DNA from: Heliocidaris tuberculata
Taxonomy: Eukaryota > Echinodermata > Echinoidea > Camarodonta > Echinometridae
Length of the DNA: 64,000 nucleotides
Assembly (NCBI GenBank): GCA_025618425.1
Contig: CM046850.1
Coordinates: 11,297,019-11,361,018, forward strand
Direction of reading: 5' to 3'
Shown: positions 1 to 11,838 of the stretch, one piece after another
Position numbering within the stretch: position 1 is the first letter of the stretch
How the letters are laid out: each line of letters begins with the position of its first letter
Notes under the pieces: generated by a model
Seen by the model: only the letters and a program-made list of their open reading frames with translations
Databases searched by the model: none
What the model was told of the DNA's origin: nothing
Translations under genes and position numbers: made by a program

Positions 1-845
1 AAAATACGTGATAGATAGACTTGTCATTTTCATTCACCAATTGCTCGACCACAGGAAAGGTATATGGTGGTCAATGTATCTTCAAACCTTGAGCATAAAT
101 CAAGCATTCTAAATATATGATTATAATTATATGCTACCATAGAAATTTTCTGAGAAAATTGCAGATTTTTAAGAAGATATTATCTTATTTCAGCATTAAA
201 CAATATAGTAAACAAATGAGAAACCAAAAAATAATGAACAAGAAAGAAACTGAAATGTAATTTTCAATGATTATTATGCATAAAGTTGGGTAAAGTAATA
301 ATGTTTGGTATCATAAGAAATGGTCCTAAATTTCCTACAAATTTTGTACACAATATTTTATGAAATGATAGATGGTTAATGAAGTGCAGAAATTTGAAAA
401 GCAAACGTTGATCACATTTTGGTAAAATTTTGAAGAGAGCTAAACCCCTTTGCACAGTAAGAGTTGATTTGTGATTATTATCTCAACAGCAACCCACTAA
501 AACACCATCTCCCGCCCCCTTAGCCATTTAATTCATGTATTTGTAGCTAATCGTCTTTTTGACTTTTCACACGAACTGAATTAACAATTACTTGTACATT
601 AAAACCAGTGCACATATGTAATGTACACAAGTTGAATATAATGCTTCTTTCTGCATGTAAAAAAAACAGTGCTACCGATTCTCAAAAGTTCACAAATCCA
701 CAGATTATATATTTTATTTCACTTTTTTTTTAAATACTGAATAAAAAATGTTGTTTTAGGTTCTTATTTTTCAGCATACAATTTGCAAACTTTAAAACTG
801 AGTCTTCTTTTTTCTCACCCCCCCCCCCCCCTTCAGACTAGAGAG
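1..845. other. AT-rich non-genic stretch
   Basis: I see no coding signal here. The only notable item is a C-run near 820-831 just before the palindromic element that follows. Short open frames in this stretch look random. Confidence 0.6.
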
Positions 846-1226
846 TTTTCGCATGGATGTAGGACGTATGGATGTAGGACGTTTTTATGTGTCTGAATGC
901 TCTTATATTGATACGTCGTATCTCATACATCGTACGATGATCCTATATTCATACGACGTATATTTGTGTCCGGATGCTCTCCTATCCTTACGTCGTATCA
1001 GTTGGCGGGCTTATAAACACAATGCGCAAAGCAAGCGCAAAGTTAGTACTGCGCAAGGGAGAAGCTCGTACGTATTCATGAGCTTTCCATGACACGTGAC
1101 AGTACGCGAGGTCTGAATGCTGCCATATATACAATATTGTATAACGGTAAGTTGTGTCTGAATGCTCTCACATTAATACGTCGTATATCCATACGTCGTA
1201 TGAATATAGGATAACATGGTGTGTCT
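846..1226. repeat. palindromic TACGTCGTA-rich element
   Basis: The motif TACGTCGTA or its complement recurs many times, and the phrase GTGTCTGAATGCTCT (with variants) begins at about 889, 967 and 1155, each followed after a few bases by ATACGTCGTAT. A perfect 20-nt inverted pair lies at 941-960 and 1192-1211. A 15-nt direct repeat ATGGATGTAGGACGT opens the region. This has the form of a small foldback or MITE-like repeat. I see no clear target-site duplication and cannot assign a superfamily. Confidence 0.55.
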
Positions 1227-2160
1227 GAAAGAGGGGTCAGTCAACATGACTTACTTTTTGTTCGTTTGCAGACTAACTTTTCTGCACGTCACAATTTACT
1301 AATCAGCTTTGAAAAAAATGTGTTTTAAATTTCAGTAATACGATGGGCAAATTTTTTTTAAAGAGATCAACATAAGGCAATATCAATAGCCTTGAATTTT
1401 TATGCAAACATTTCTGTGACATATTGCATAATTCGAACATGATTTCTGTAGGTAATATACAAGAGGGTTTGGATGACTGCACTTGGATTCATCTCTTTGA
1501 AAGTCTTTGTGATTGTGTTCAATTTTCAACGCTCCTCTTTCATGCCTTTACAGACACGTGTTCAAGATCTCTAAAGATATACCTCAAATTGAAAATGTGA
1601 ATGAAGAAATTTGCCATTTACCACGGGTAAAGAATGAGTGAGTTTAGGTTGCCCCTGAAATCTTGAATTAACAAATACATACAAAATATTTGATTCAATG
1701 ATAATAAGACTATGACACTACATATATATCATGTGCAAGTAATAATGCGCAACTCTAATTTAAGCTGGACTTTGACTGCTACATCAGTTTATATAAAACA
1801 CTACAGCAACATTATTTCAATTTCAACATATATTATACAAGTTTTTCATAAATCACTTAGAACGCGCCAACTACTAAATAGCAAGATAAAGTAGTCGAGG
1901 TCACTTATCCTTTTTTTTTTGCTTTTTTTTTGGATGGATCTAAGATAAATTCCGACCAACAACGGAACGAAAAATTACATATTTTTACAGTATCTTGATG
2001 CATATTTCTATGTGTAGGGTCTAATGATAAACTCAATATGAAAAATAGGAATACAATCAGGTGACAGTAGAAAATAATTTATTTATAACGTGAGAATCAA
2101 CAAGGTCTATTGAGGACTATTTTTCTTTTCTATAATCTTGTAAAACGCCCAGATATTAGG
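1227..2160. other. AT-rich non-genic stretch
   Basis: No gene, RNA gene or clear repeat is visible. T-runs occur near 1911-1930. Confidence 0.5.
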
Positions 2161-2167
2161 GTTACTC

Positions 2168-2700
2168 TCTATATTGAAATGAGCAACAACAAATTAAAGT
2201 ACATTTTTCTTCGCTTGCTTCGCTCGCTCGCTCATCTTAGAAATGAAATAGTTTCAGGCAGCGAGGTCCATGAATATTTCCATAGGATTTTATTGCAATA
2301 TTCAGGCACGTCGTTGCCCTATCGCATGGCACCTAAATACGTGTTAGGTCCACTTCTATATTGAAATGAGCAACAGCAAAGTAAAGTGCATTTCCCCTCG
2401 CTTCGCTCGGTCGCAAACTTCATAAACGAGATAGTTTCATGCAGCGAGGTCCATGAATATGCAGTTTTACGACAATTTTAGGGCACGTCACTGCCCTATC
2501 GCCATTCAGATCATTATTTAAGGTTATCTTTCTATAAAGGAACAACATCAAAGTTCCCCCCCCCCCGTTCGCTTCACTTCCTAAAAACTTTATTAATATG
2601 AATGATACCTGGCAACAAGATGATGGGCGATATAGCTTTACATTTCACCTATATTGTTCACTAATGAAATAAAATTTTGCCATTTAAAAGTAAATTTTTA
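2168..2700. repeat. degenerate tandem repeat, ~187-bp unit
   Basis: The phrase TCTATATTGAAATGAGCAAC begins at 2168 and again, slightly changed, at 2355, a period of 187 bp. Each copy then carries a CTTCGCTCGCTCGC-like tract, a 'GCAGCGAGGTCCATGAATAT' phrase and 'GGCACGTC..TGCCCTATCGC'. A third, more decayed copy with a C-run follows to about 2700. It is non-coding. Confidence 0.65.
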
Positions 2701-3110
2701 TTTTTTCTCTCGCTCGCTTTGCTCGCTCGCAGTATTTGGAATCCTACACAGTGGCAGTATATGTTTGGGCTTCACATTTGACACACCCCCTGTCAAATAA
2801 TTCTGACTACGCTTGTGCCCATACCCTTGAAGGGGCACGCCCCCTGACCCCCCCCCCCCCACCCGCCATCCCTACTCGGTTGCTTCGCTCCCTCAGAAAG
2901 GCCCACTTTTTCCAATGTTACCCCCCCCCCCCCCCTCAAAAATCCTAGTTACGGGCCTGAGTATAGGGCAATTAGAGGGGGGCATTTGTTTAAGAAAAGT
3001 GTACTTAATGTTTGCCACATTGACTTTTGCCATGTTTTTGCACCGGGGGAGGGAGGCAACACATGCTCTACGTGCCCACCCCCCCCCCCCCCTCATCCCC
3101 ACAACCGAGT
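2700..3110. repeat. C-tract-rich cassette remnant
   Basis: Long C-runs lie near 2850, 2921-2935 and 3079-3092, with GCTTCGCTCCCTC tracts and the phrase AAAATCCTAGTTACGGGCCTGA near 2938-2960. That phrase resembles the right end of the hAT-type elements found later in this window (AAATCCTAGCTACGCCACTG). No matching left end or target duplication is visible, so this is called a decayed remnant. Confidence 0.4.
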
Positions 3111-3212
3111 GCAAAATCTGGTACGTTTGGCTGTCGAAGGTCCTGATGGCACATTTACCATTTGACTTAAAATTCTATTCATACTACGGTGTTCAAGTTA
3201 AACATCTTGAAA

Positions 3213-4263
3213 TTAACAACTCCGAAATTTAAGAAGTTTTCTAAAATTATCTCTGAATCTCCTATTTGTGGCGGCATACAGGAATGGATTGATGCAGGAA
3301 TTGAACCACTGCAGAGATGCCAGGATTCGAAAAACATCTGTACTGACGCAGTCATCGCAGTGAAGAGAGTAGAGCAAACTTATCTCATACGGTACCCAAC
3401 ACATGGCGAAAGCAATTACTAGCACTGCTAGCTTGACAGCCGCACGTAGGTTTTGTCTGAACCGGTGCTCAATGTCACGCATCTTATCTTGAGGGCGCTG
3501 TTGACTGTTCTTTCTTCCAGATATCGTATAGACCACCCTCTCGCTAGGTTGGACAATGAAGACATCGCGCATCCCTTCGGTTTGAATTGAGTCAGAATCT
3601 CCCGATGGATGATTACAGTGTACTCTTTTCTTTTGAAATAACTTTGAGTGTTCCCAGAGGTTTATGAAGATAAGGGTGTTCAATGTGGCGATGATGATCA
3701 GTGGTATGTATCCAGTCAGAGCGCCCGACACTAAAGGAGCTAGTTTGGATTGGTTAAAAGCAGGCTGACAGTCTTCGTAATTATCAACTTGATACCCTGG
3801 AAGTGAATCCCAACCTGATACCATGACGCAGTATGTCACGAAAATGACAATCCAGGATGCTGCCAGCATTCTTTTGACCCTTCCTCTTGTCTGGAATGAG
3901 TTGTACCTAATGTTCTTCTTCACGATCCCGGAGTGATCGAAACTAATGCAAAGTATCATGGCCATCGATAATACAACAGCAGTGTAGTCTATAATCAAAT
4001 AGATTTTGCATCCAAACTCTCCTAAATCCAGATAATCGTTATTGATATGAAAAGCTAGTGGGTACATCATTGAACAAGTTCCCACTAAAAAGTCGGCAAT
4101 AGAAAGATGAAGAATGGTGAGGTTCGAAACCTGTTCTCGGATCTTCTTGTCCTTGGCATAGGCAATCATAACGAAGAGGTTTCCAACAGCAGTTACGGTC
4201 ATGAAGATTGCCCATCCTCCTATTATCAAATACTTTCTGTAGACATCGCCAAATGTTGATAGC
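3213..4263 (-). CDS. rhodopsin-family (class A) GPCR, aminergic-like, terminal exon
   Basis: A seven-helix receptor reads in one frame of 338 residues, numbered here from the TTG codon at 4229. Visible landmarks are N17 (TM1), D46 in LSIADFLVG (TM2), C74 and C154 for the TM3-ECL2 disulfide, D81 in IIDY (TM3), W126 (TM4), P176 (TM5), CWVP at 277-280 (TM6) and NPFLY at 314-318 (TM7). A short helix-8 tail RRFRDNFRKLL follows. The acidic D81 in 'DY' and the TM3/TM6 wording are closest to muscarinic and histamine-H3-like amine receptors, so an amine ligand is an inference. The usual DRY box is replaced by DHS (98-100), and NQS at 159 is a potential glycosylation site. There is no in-frame ATG before TM1: the frame runs back to a stop at 4293-4295. 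A 3' splice site (TTCTTACCTAG before 4263) would join an upstream exon. Alternatively the receptor is frameshifted, because an ATG at 4300 in another frame encodes a short N-terminus-like peptide. Confidence 0.88.
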
Positions 4264-4300
4264 CTAGGTAAGAATCTGACATCGCAGAGTTGTTAGACAT

Positions 4301-5252
4301 GATACTGGATGAAAGAACCATTATTTACACTGTCTCAGAAAGTTAACTTGAATAAAACAAACCGAGTGTTACTTAGAAATGCTGAAGGAACGGTTTCATG
4401 CGATATAACTTTGAAACGAGGAGCAGTTTCAAGTGATATTGATCCACTTCTATAGATTAGGACTCGACTTCTGGTTGTACACATCTACCTAAATCATGAT
4501 TATCATTAAAATACCTCCAAAGACACGCTGCATTGCGCATGCCTCAAAACTACCAATCTCAGACAGATACTGGTCACAAAACTAGATGGCACGCTCGCAC
4601 TCACCCAATTTTCAAACTCGAGTTTCCTTTTAGACAAAATATTTTAAACATCGTGATATGTTGTGCCGGCAATCTTTTTTTTTTTAACTTTTGGTTTTGT
4701 TTTGTTTTGTTTTTACTACCTTTTACTCCTTTTCTTCATGATAATCATAATAACAGAAGCATTTCTTGGTATAAATGACCCCGCCCCGCCCCCACCACAA
4801 CAGACCAGACCACTTTGAATATGTCATAATATATCCCTAACTCTCACAAAGAATCACTGAAGAACTGCAGGCAGTATATCTCAATGACTCAAGTAATCTC
4901 TTCTATCCTCCATAACCATTTCATATTTAGTATTTTCTTTCAAATACTGGCTGAGGTAATAGTATAACCTTCAAATTAATAGGGGGGGGGGGATTAAAAA
5001 AAATCAGTAAAAGCAACGTCATATGGATGTTGACAAAGGTATGGTTTCCTTTAAAGTCTCTCATCTCGATATCATGAGATATTAATACTTTTAGAGTTAT
5101 GCGTATAACGCTGTAGGAAACTCGTAGACATTTTTTTTTGAAATTCTTATTAAAGTTCAACATTGTATACTCTTCAGTTACTAAACAGTGATTTCTTTTC
5201 CATATTACTTTAAGGGGGGTTTTGTTTTAGTTTCTAAGTCATATTTACTACA
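4301..5252. other. intergenic stretch upstream of the GPCR exon
   Basis: No recognised element. A G-run lies at about 4981-4992 and T-rich tracts near 4674-4700. If the GPCR exon is the first coding exon, its promoter would be here, but I see no convincing core promoter motif. Confidence 0.4.
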
Positions 5253-5795
5253 AGGACAATCCAACCTTTAGAATAAAGATGATTCTTGTGAAAGGAGAAA
5301 AATAAGAAAAACAGGATGGTGAAAGTTTGAAAGAAATCGGACAAGGAATGAGGAAGTTATGGATGTTTGACAAATGAGATCACTAAATCTATGCAAATCT
5401 CAGATTGGCAAATGGTGAGTCGGTTGTAACATATTAGGGAGCTTTCGAATGTGTCGACGTGAACGCCGTCCTAGATCCTCCCAGCGACAATGGACTGCTT
5501 TGTGTTGACTGCAACTGTGTCAATTCAACCGTTACACACTAAAATATCATTAATTTGCGGTTTTCTCCTAAGCGCCCTTTTCCTCGGAGAAATACTCAGT
5601 ATATATCGCAGATAGTACATTGTAATAGGTCCTCATAAAATAAAAAGGTTCTACTGAGTTACAAAATTACATTTTAGTCATTTGGTGTGTTGGAGCACTT
5701 GGGGAACTTAAGTTTTCCGCCACTGCATCACAGTGACGTTACCGATTCGGCCAATTTGAAATTCCCATATAATCGGGATTACAAACAATGCAGCT
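5253..5795 (+). mobile_element. copy of ~600-bp TTAA-type non-autonomous DNA element (3'-truncated)
   Basis: It opens with AGGACAATCCAACCTTT, the same terminal sequence as the element at 8655-9264. It carries the internal phrase GAAAGTTTGAAAGAAATCGG and shares several interior blocks with the reverse complement of that copy ('GGTTTTCTCCTAAGCG', 'TAGGTCCTC', 'ACATTTTAGTCA', 'TGTTGGAGC'). The far end is not recognisable, so this copy is probably truncated before the (GA)n tract. It has no coding capacity. Confidence 0.65.
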
Positions 5796-5831
5796 ACTTT
5801 CACGACCAGGCTAACATGTTAGTAGTACCTT

Positions 5832-5836
<5 letters not shown>

Positions 5837-5871
<35 letters not shown>

Positions 5872-5880
5872 GAGAGAGGG
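5837..5880. repeat. (GA)n microsatellite
   Basis: Nearly perfect GA dinucleotide run directly upstream of the SINE. Confidence 0.9.
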
Positions 5881-5917
5881 GGAGGGGAGGCCGTGTGACT
5901 ACTCTATTCTTTTAACC

Positions 5918-6196
5918 CCGGACATGTTGGCTCAAAACCGGACATGTTGGCTCAATCGATTAGAGCGCCCGCCTCATGAACGGGAGGTCGCGGGATCAAA
6001 CCCCGGCCGAGTCATACCAAAGGCTTACAAAAATGGGACCTTCTGCCTTCTAGCCAGGCGCTAGGCATATTAGAGTGGAGGAGGGTAATAATAACATATT
6101 ATGTTATGCAGGGCCCGCTGGAAGACCAGCTATTTAAAGCTGAAGTGGCTACCCTGGGTAAATAAGAGGTTATTATTATCATTATTATTATTATTA
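5918..6196 (+). mobile_element. tRNA-derived SINE with (ATT)n tail
   Basis: The head at about 5941-6015 reads as a tRNA-like sequence. It has an A-box-like TGGCTCAATCG, an anticodon-stem CCCG/CGGG around loop CTCATGA (CAT, Met-like) and a degenerate B box GGGATCAAACC. A non-tRNA body follows, with GAAGACCAGCTATTTAAAGC and AAGTGGCTACCCTGGGTAAA, and then a tail of ATT repeats to about 6196. The first 20 nt of the head are tandemly duplicated (5918-5937, 5938-5957), which is odd. The body wording matches what I recall of sea urchin SINEs. That is memory and was not searched. Confidence 0.75.
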
Positions 6197-8650
6197 CCCC
6201 CTCTTCCTCTTTTGTGTCTTCAGGGTTTGATTATGTGCCGATTTTAAGACTGTATTATAATGACCCCACCCCATCCTACCTCCAACGCCAACTAGATATT
6301 TTTATGCTGTTTCTTATCTCAAAGAGAATCATTTCACATCTACAGTATGGGGATTTCAATTACTAAATTACCAAGCGACGCCTTTTAGGGTAATAATTAT
6401 ATATATATATATATATATATAATATCCCTCTGATATTCTTAGTGTTCACTTAAAGTTAGAGCACCCTGGCCATTTGGAGAATGTTGTACTGTCCTTAACA
6501 GAATGGAAATCGTTTAACATCGTAGCGGACTTTCAATAACTGAATTACCTATATAGCTCTCAGGCTTTGTAATTTTCTGCTTTTTTTTTTTTTTTTTTTG
6601 GTCCTTCATGACATTTTTAAAAGCTGCCACTAAGTGGGCCTTTGTGACTCTGTCATTCATTTTGCTCAATCATCTAGATGTTAATTGAGGCAATGATATT
6701 ACAAAGGTTACAATGAATAATACTTTATCATACACTGTGTGCCCATTCCAGAGTTTCTCTTCAGATATTCTAAAATGATGTGACTGTTTCAAAAGGTAAT
6801 AAGGAAATAAATGAAGGAAAAATAAAGATTTTATGAAACCACCTCTTGCTGATGGATATTCTATGTCTGGCTGAAGAGAGTTTCACTGTTTTATTAAAAA
6901 TAATAATAAATAAATATCTTTAAAATAAAATAAAAATAAGAAATGCAGAATGAATCATGCACACATTTCGGGTCATCGGTGTTTAAAAGTCTTTCCTTTG
7001 TTAATGAAATCGAAAATGGAATTGCAAAGCTGAGGACACTATGGGAAAAAAATGAGAACCAGTTCAAAACAGTCTCGGAGTTTCCGAATAGATTCGTCAA
7101 TTGACCTTTTTGACAGTCCCAAAGCCGCATAAATGTTGTAGTATTTAGCTGGCGTCACTAGCGATATTTGAAAGGTTGCACCCCCCCCCCCCGACATATC
7201 TTATAGTTAAGTGAGCAAATTTTGCAATGTAAGTAATCATTAAATTTATGTCAAAAACCTCATGAATTCAGGATAACTTGAATGCTTACGTCATGAAGCC
7301 AAGTTTTAAAAAAATGAAGAGAAGGGGAAACCCAACATACAAAATTGAACGACCTTCTTATATGTTACAATTCTGAAAATTCAGTCTTAAATACGCCAAC
7401 ATATACAAATCAATAGATTATGCATGAATCATAAATAATGCACCTGTCCAAAAAAATTGAATTCAATGGGAAATAAGGCCAAAGTTTTTACTCGCTCGCT
7501 TAGCTCGCTCGCTAACAAATTGGACTTCTTGAATACCGCTGTAAATGACAGTACTGCAAGACAAACAAAATATTGAATTTTTAAAGTCAAAATCGTATTT
7601 TCTTATATTCTTTTGTCATCTCCTCTTAATTTTTTTACCTACCCTCCCTCCCTCCCTCCGTGTCCGTTTAGTACCCCAAAACTTGAATTTCTCGCTGAAA
7701 TACGCGAGTCACAATTGGCTCAGATACCCCCCCCCCCCCCGACGACAATGTACAAACACACCTCTGATTGACGTACAAGTTTGATAATGCTCTAACCTTG
7801 AAAAAAAAGCACCATATTTGCATCTTGCGAGAAATGTAAAATTATTTGGCATACAAAATTGTAAAAGTGAATTGCCATCAATCGCCTCCATAATCACACC
7901 ATTCTTGTGTACTTCCAAGTATAACCGAAAGAACACTTATCACATCCATTTCCTGATGGAATGGCAACCAGTGCACTTTATACCAGGGTAACTGCAAACA
8001 AGTCACATCTTACATGCTTTGATGGTGAACGTTATTCTTCATTTCGTACGAAAATGCCACAAGCAAAAGTTTAATGTCATATTTTCCTTGATCTTTCGTG
8101 AAGTTGAGATTTCTTGAAAATAGCGAGGTTACTCTACAAAAAAAACACTCCCATTGTTTTCTTCACACCTGTAAAAAAAAAGTCGTTCTCCTATATACGC
8201 TACTTCCCTAGTTCTTTATGCCACGATGTCGATAAAAAGAAATTATTTGACCATTTTAAGAGTTTATTTACTCCTCATGTCAAATGTATTATGAATATAC
8301 ATTTGCATTAATCAAACACTCAAATCTTGAGTCAGAACATTTGGACATCAAGTGCCATTAACGCTCAGCTAGTACACTGCACATGCTTTTAAAAGAAAGA
8401 GGGGGGAGAGAGAGAGAACTTAGAGATGTGAGTTAAGTGCTAAAATTAACATGCAGAAATGCATAGAATGCTGTCCTGCGTTGGTTGTTTGAATTTAAGG
8501 AAGGACAAGGTAGTAGATATTGAAGTGAGAAGATATAGTTTAAGAGATATGTAAAGATAGTTTGAAAGGTAGTATTTTTTTATATCCGTTTTCCATACAA
8601 AAATTTTATAGGTGAATTATAATACTGTTAAGAGGTTAATTATAATACCG
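6197..8650. other. AT-rich non-genic stretch with simple repeats
   Basis: It contains (TA)n at about 6401-6421, a T-run at about 6583-6599, C-runs at about 7182-7194 and 7728-7740, and a CTCGCTCGCTTAGCTCGCTCGC-type tract at about 7490-7512. No gene or complete mobile element could be supported. Confidence 0.5.
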
Positions 8651-8654
8651 TTAA

Positions 8655-9264
8655 AGGGCAAGCTAACCTTTATAATAATTTGATTTGTGTGAAAGCAGAG
8701 AAATCAGAGAAACATTGGTGAAAGTTTGAACGAAATCAGACAAGCAATAAGAAAGTTATGAAGTGATAAATGGTGTAATCACCATAAATATATGGGAATT
8801 TCAAGTTGGACGTTTATCGGTTCCGTCACATCTTAACGGCGGTCAACTTTCCCATTAGCTCCAATACACAAAGTGACTAAAATGTCAGTTTTTCCAAATG
8901 TATAACTCAGTGGGATCTTTTTCTTTTTGGAGGACCTATAATGATATTCAATCCACAATATGTTTTGAGTACTGCTCCGAGGGAATATACGCTCAGGAGA
9001 AAACCGGAATCTAATTATATTTTGGTGTACATGTACTGACGAAATTGGGAGAGTTGACCGTGAATATGTCACAATCGATTCACCAATTCGCCAATTTGAG
9101 ATTGGCATAGATGTGGTGATCTCATTTTTCACAAACATTCATAACTTTCTTATTCTTTGTCCGAATTCTTTCAAACTTTATCCGTCATGTTTCTGTTATT
9201 TTTCCTCTTTTGCGTTTTCACACAAATCAGGTGTTTTTTTTTTTTTCAAAGGTTGGATTGTCCT
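8655..9264. mobile_element. 610-bp non-autonomous DNA element with long TIRs and TTAA target duplication
   Basis: The left end AGGGCAAGCTAACCTTT and the reverse complement of the right end, AGGACAATCCAACCTTT, are terminal inverted repeats. They continue with lower identity for roughly 150-190 bp on each side, including the AAAGTTTGAACGAAATC phrase and its complement. The element is flanked by TTAA at 8651-8654 and 9265-9268, the target duplication of piggyBac or Kolobok elements. The AGGG/AGGA ends fit Kolobok rather better than piggyBac, but this is inference. No transposase is encoded. Confidence 0.75.
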
Positions 9265-9607
9265 TTAAGATAAAGTGGTGATCTAAGTTGAAACTAGATA
9301 AACGACATCAATGATTCATTTTCAATTTTTTTTAATAGGCAATGCAGGTAGATAGTCCCTCTCTGCTCAGAGTAGTGCTGGAAATGGAGATTACAATGAA
9401 GCTCTGCTTATAATGACAATCCTACTTTATGATTCATTTACGTGAACTATCCAGAGTTCTTACATTACTTTGATAATGCCACTGATATGATCATTGATGA
9501 TCGGCCCTTTAGAACCTTAAGAATAAATTATTTATGATACGCAAAACGATAAGGACTTGAGAACTGTGGGAAAACGCATACGGAGCACGGCTGACTTAGA
9601 ACTCTTA

Positions 9608-9892
9608 CACTGTAAAAAATTTTGTCGTTTTTTCACGGGAATCTCCTGGCAGGATGCCGGAAAGCCCGTTTTTCAGTTTTTTTTTTTTTTTTTTTTTACC
9701 GGAAATCAGCATATATTTGCAATAAAATTATATAAATTTACAATGAAATTATGTAAATATATGCTGATTTCCGGTAAACCAATAAACTTGCTGTTGTTTT
9801 ACAGGAAAAGACTTTAAAATTGAAATAACGGCAATAACTTGTAATTTCAAGGACTAAAATACCTGTAGTTTTACAGTTATTTTTTTACAGTG
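9608..9892. mobile_element. 285-bp MITE with CACTGTAAAAAA TIRs and TA duplication
   Basis: The left terminus CACTGTAAAAAA and the right terminus TTTTTTACAGTG are perfect inverted repeats flanked on both sides by TA. An internal inverted pair (about 9698-9718 and 9758-9777, TTACCGGAAATCAGCATAT and complement) would form a second hairpin. TA duplication fits a Tc1/mariner-like origin. It is non-coding. Confidence 0.75.
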
Positions 9893-9894
9893 TA

Positions 9895-10374
9895 TGGCCC
9901 CTTACAAAGAAGGAATGGAAGGAACTGACAAAGAAAATTGTCGAACGGCAAAAGTGAAATGACCCCCATGTAGTGTAACAACGCGAAAAACTACTGTTAT
10001 TCATTTACGCAAAGCAGAATTATGCATGTACATGACATGCAGTTGCAAAGGCACCTCGTACCATACTTAAAAGTATCAACAGTATAGCCCATCGATGGAT
10101 ATCAGATAAAACAGGCAAAGACACGTTTTATGCAAATTTCTAGAGTTTTTAATTGAATTTTTGAATTTAATGAAAAGAGCCTGGAGTAAAAATGAAAATA
10201 AGAGAAACAAATAAACACGATAAGGAAAATTTGAATTAACAAAAAATAAAAGTTTGATAATGAAAAAAAAAATCACACGAATGATAACTCATATTCTTGA
10301 CAGTCGTTATCAACTATAGCTAATATGTAATGGGTTTTTTTTTTTTTTTGAAGATTCATATTTCAGAAGTTTCG
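9895..10374. other. AT-rich non-genic stretch
   Basis: No gene or repeat recognised. A T-run lies at about 10335-10349. Confidence 0.5.
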
Positions 10375-10545
10375 GTAATTCGAAGGTACGTTCATCTGAA
10401 TGTTTATTATTCCGAAGGTCCATAATTCCGAAGGTCCATAATTCCGAATGTTCGTTTGTAATTCCGAAAATCTGAAATTTCACTTTCGGAATTACAAATC
10501 CTAATTAATTTTCGGAATTATAAACTCGAAATATTAGAGTCCCAC
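10375..10545. repeat. AATTCCGAA palindromic tandem-like repeat
   Basis: The phrase CATAATTCCGAAGGTC and its complement TTCGGAATTA recur about eight times in 170 bp, facing in both directions. A short piece of the same family is at about 13305-13350 ('CTTCCGAAGGTTA', 'GGTCCATAATTCCGAG'). Confidence 0.6.
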
Positions 10546-10580
10546 CCCCCCCCCCCCCCCACCACCACCACCACCACCAT
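10540..10580. repeat. C-run followed by (CAC)n
   Basis: About 19 C residues are followed by CACCACCACCACCAC. Confidence 0.9.
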
Positions 10581-11838
10581 CGGGCGATAATATCACAATG
10601 GCAATTAACTGCCTTGGACAAGTATTTTTCACATTGCGTGGGGTCTTTATCTAGTAATTTCTTATGACTTTTGTTTTATGCCTTATTATTCGTTCAACTT
10701 TTACAACCTCTGCTATATGTGTTGACACTGTAGTTCTTTCACACATTCCCTTACTTGATTACATGTATATCAATGATTAAATAAGCAGACACTGATTCAG
10801 TGTCTACTTAATCAAGTATCTAAGTAATTTCAACATGCAAAGTAATATGATAACATATTTTATCATACTGCTATACTACTACGAGCGACAATTCTAACTT
10901 TTTATTATCATCTAATGCTTACACCACTGTAAACAGCAAATCTGACAGCAAAATACATATTCCCATTTCCATTTATCATAACGTACATGTACATGTATAT
11001 ATATTCACGTTTTCTTTTTATGCTAGTTCCGATTATTTAAATCAACATTTTCTAAACTAGGAACATTCTGAGCAATCAGAACAGAAATAATTGTGCATGA
11101 CTGATCATAATTTGGGCGCAAACTCTAATTGGCTGCTTTCCTGTATAATAGGAGTTATATTTCTAAACAAGTAGTTGTAACAACAGTAAAATTAATAATA
11201 CTTAGGCTGTAGCAGAATTACACTGAGAATCTTAAATAAGCAAGTACACAAATAGTCTACAGCCAAATAGCTCATTTTGTGAATGAGAATTGTGAGATAT
11301 TGGGCATCTTTAAGAAATGCGAAATCAGTATACAAAATTGGAACGTCATCGAATTGAATACAAAAAAAGGATCGATGAATGAACAAGTGTATGAATTCGT
11401 TTACAATATGCAAGATGTACTGATTGTTTAGAGAAGAGAAATAATGCACTATAACTGCATTGTAACACTAATTAATCAACAAATATTTTTAGAAAATCTT
11501 AGAAACAAAATTCACGTATTGAGTATAATGGGAAAGGTTGTTTAATAATACGAGGATAATATTGACAATATAATTGGTATGACATGTATGACGAAAGCTG
11601 AGAGAATTAGAAAAGTACCGTGCACCCTGCTCAATATCAATTGTATCTGTACATTTGATATTTAAAGTTTTATTTTGATGTCACTCAATGGACTTTCCCG
11701 TTGAGGGCTAAAGAGAAAGACAAAAAATAAATTGTATGTACAGTAATTTCAAATAATTTCACCATTATTATTGATGCTGCCAACCATAGTTCTACACGTA
11801 TACATTACGCTTATGACTAATCTATCAGAAACTAAACC
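10581..11838. other. AT-rich non-genic stretch
   Basis: Nothing recognised on either strand. Confidence 0.5.
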
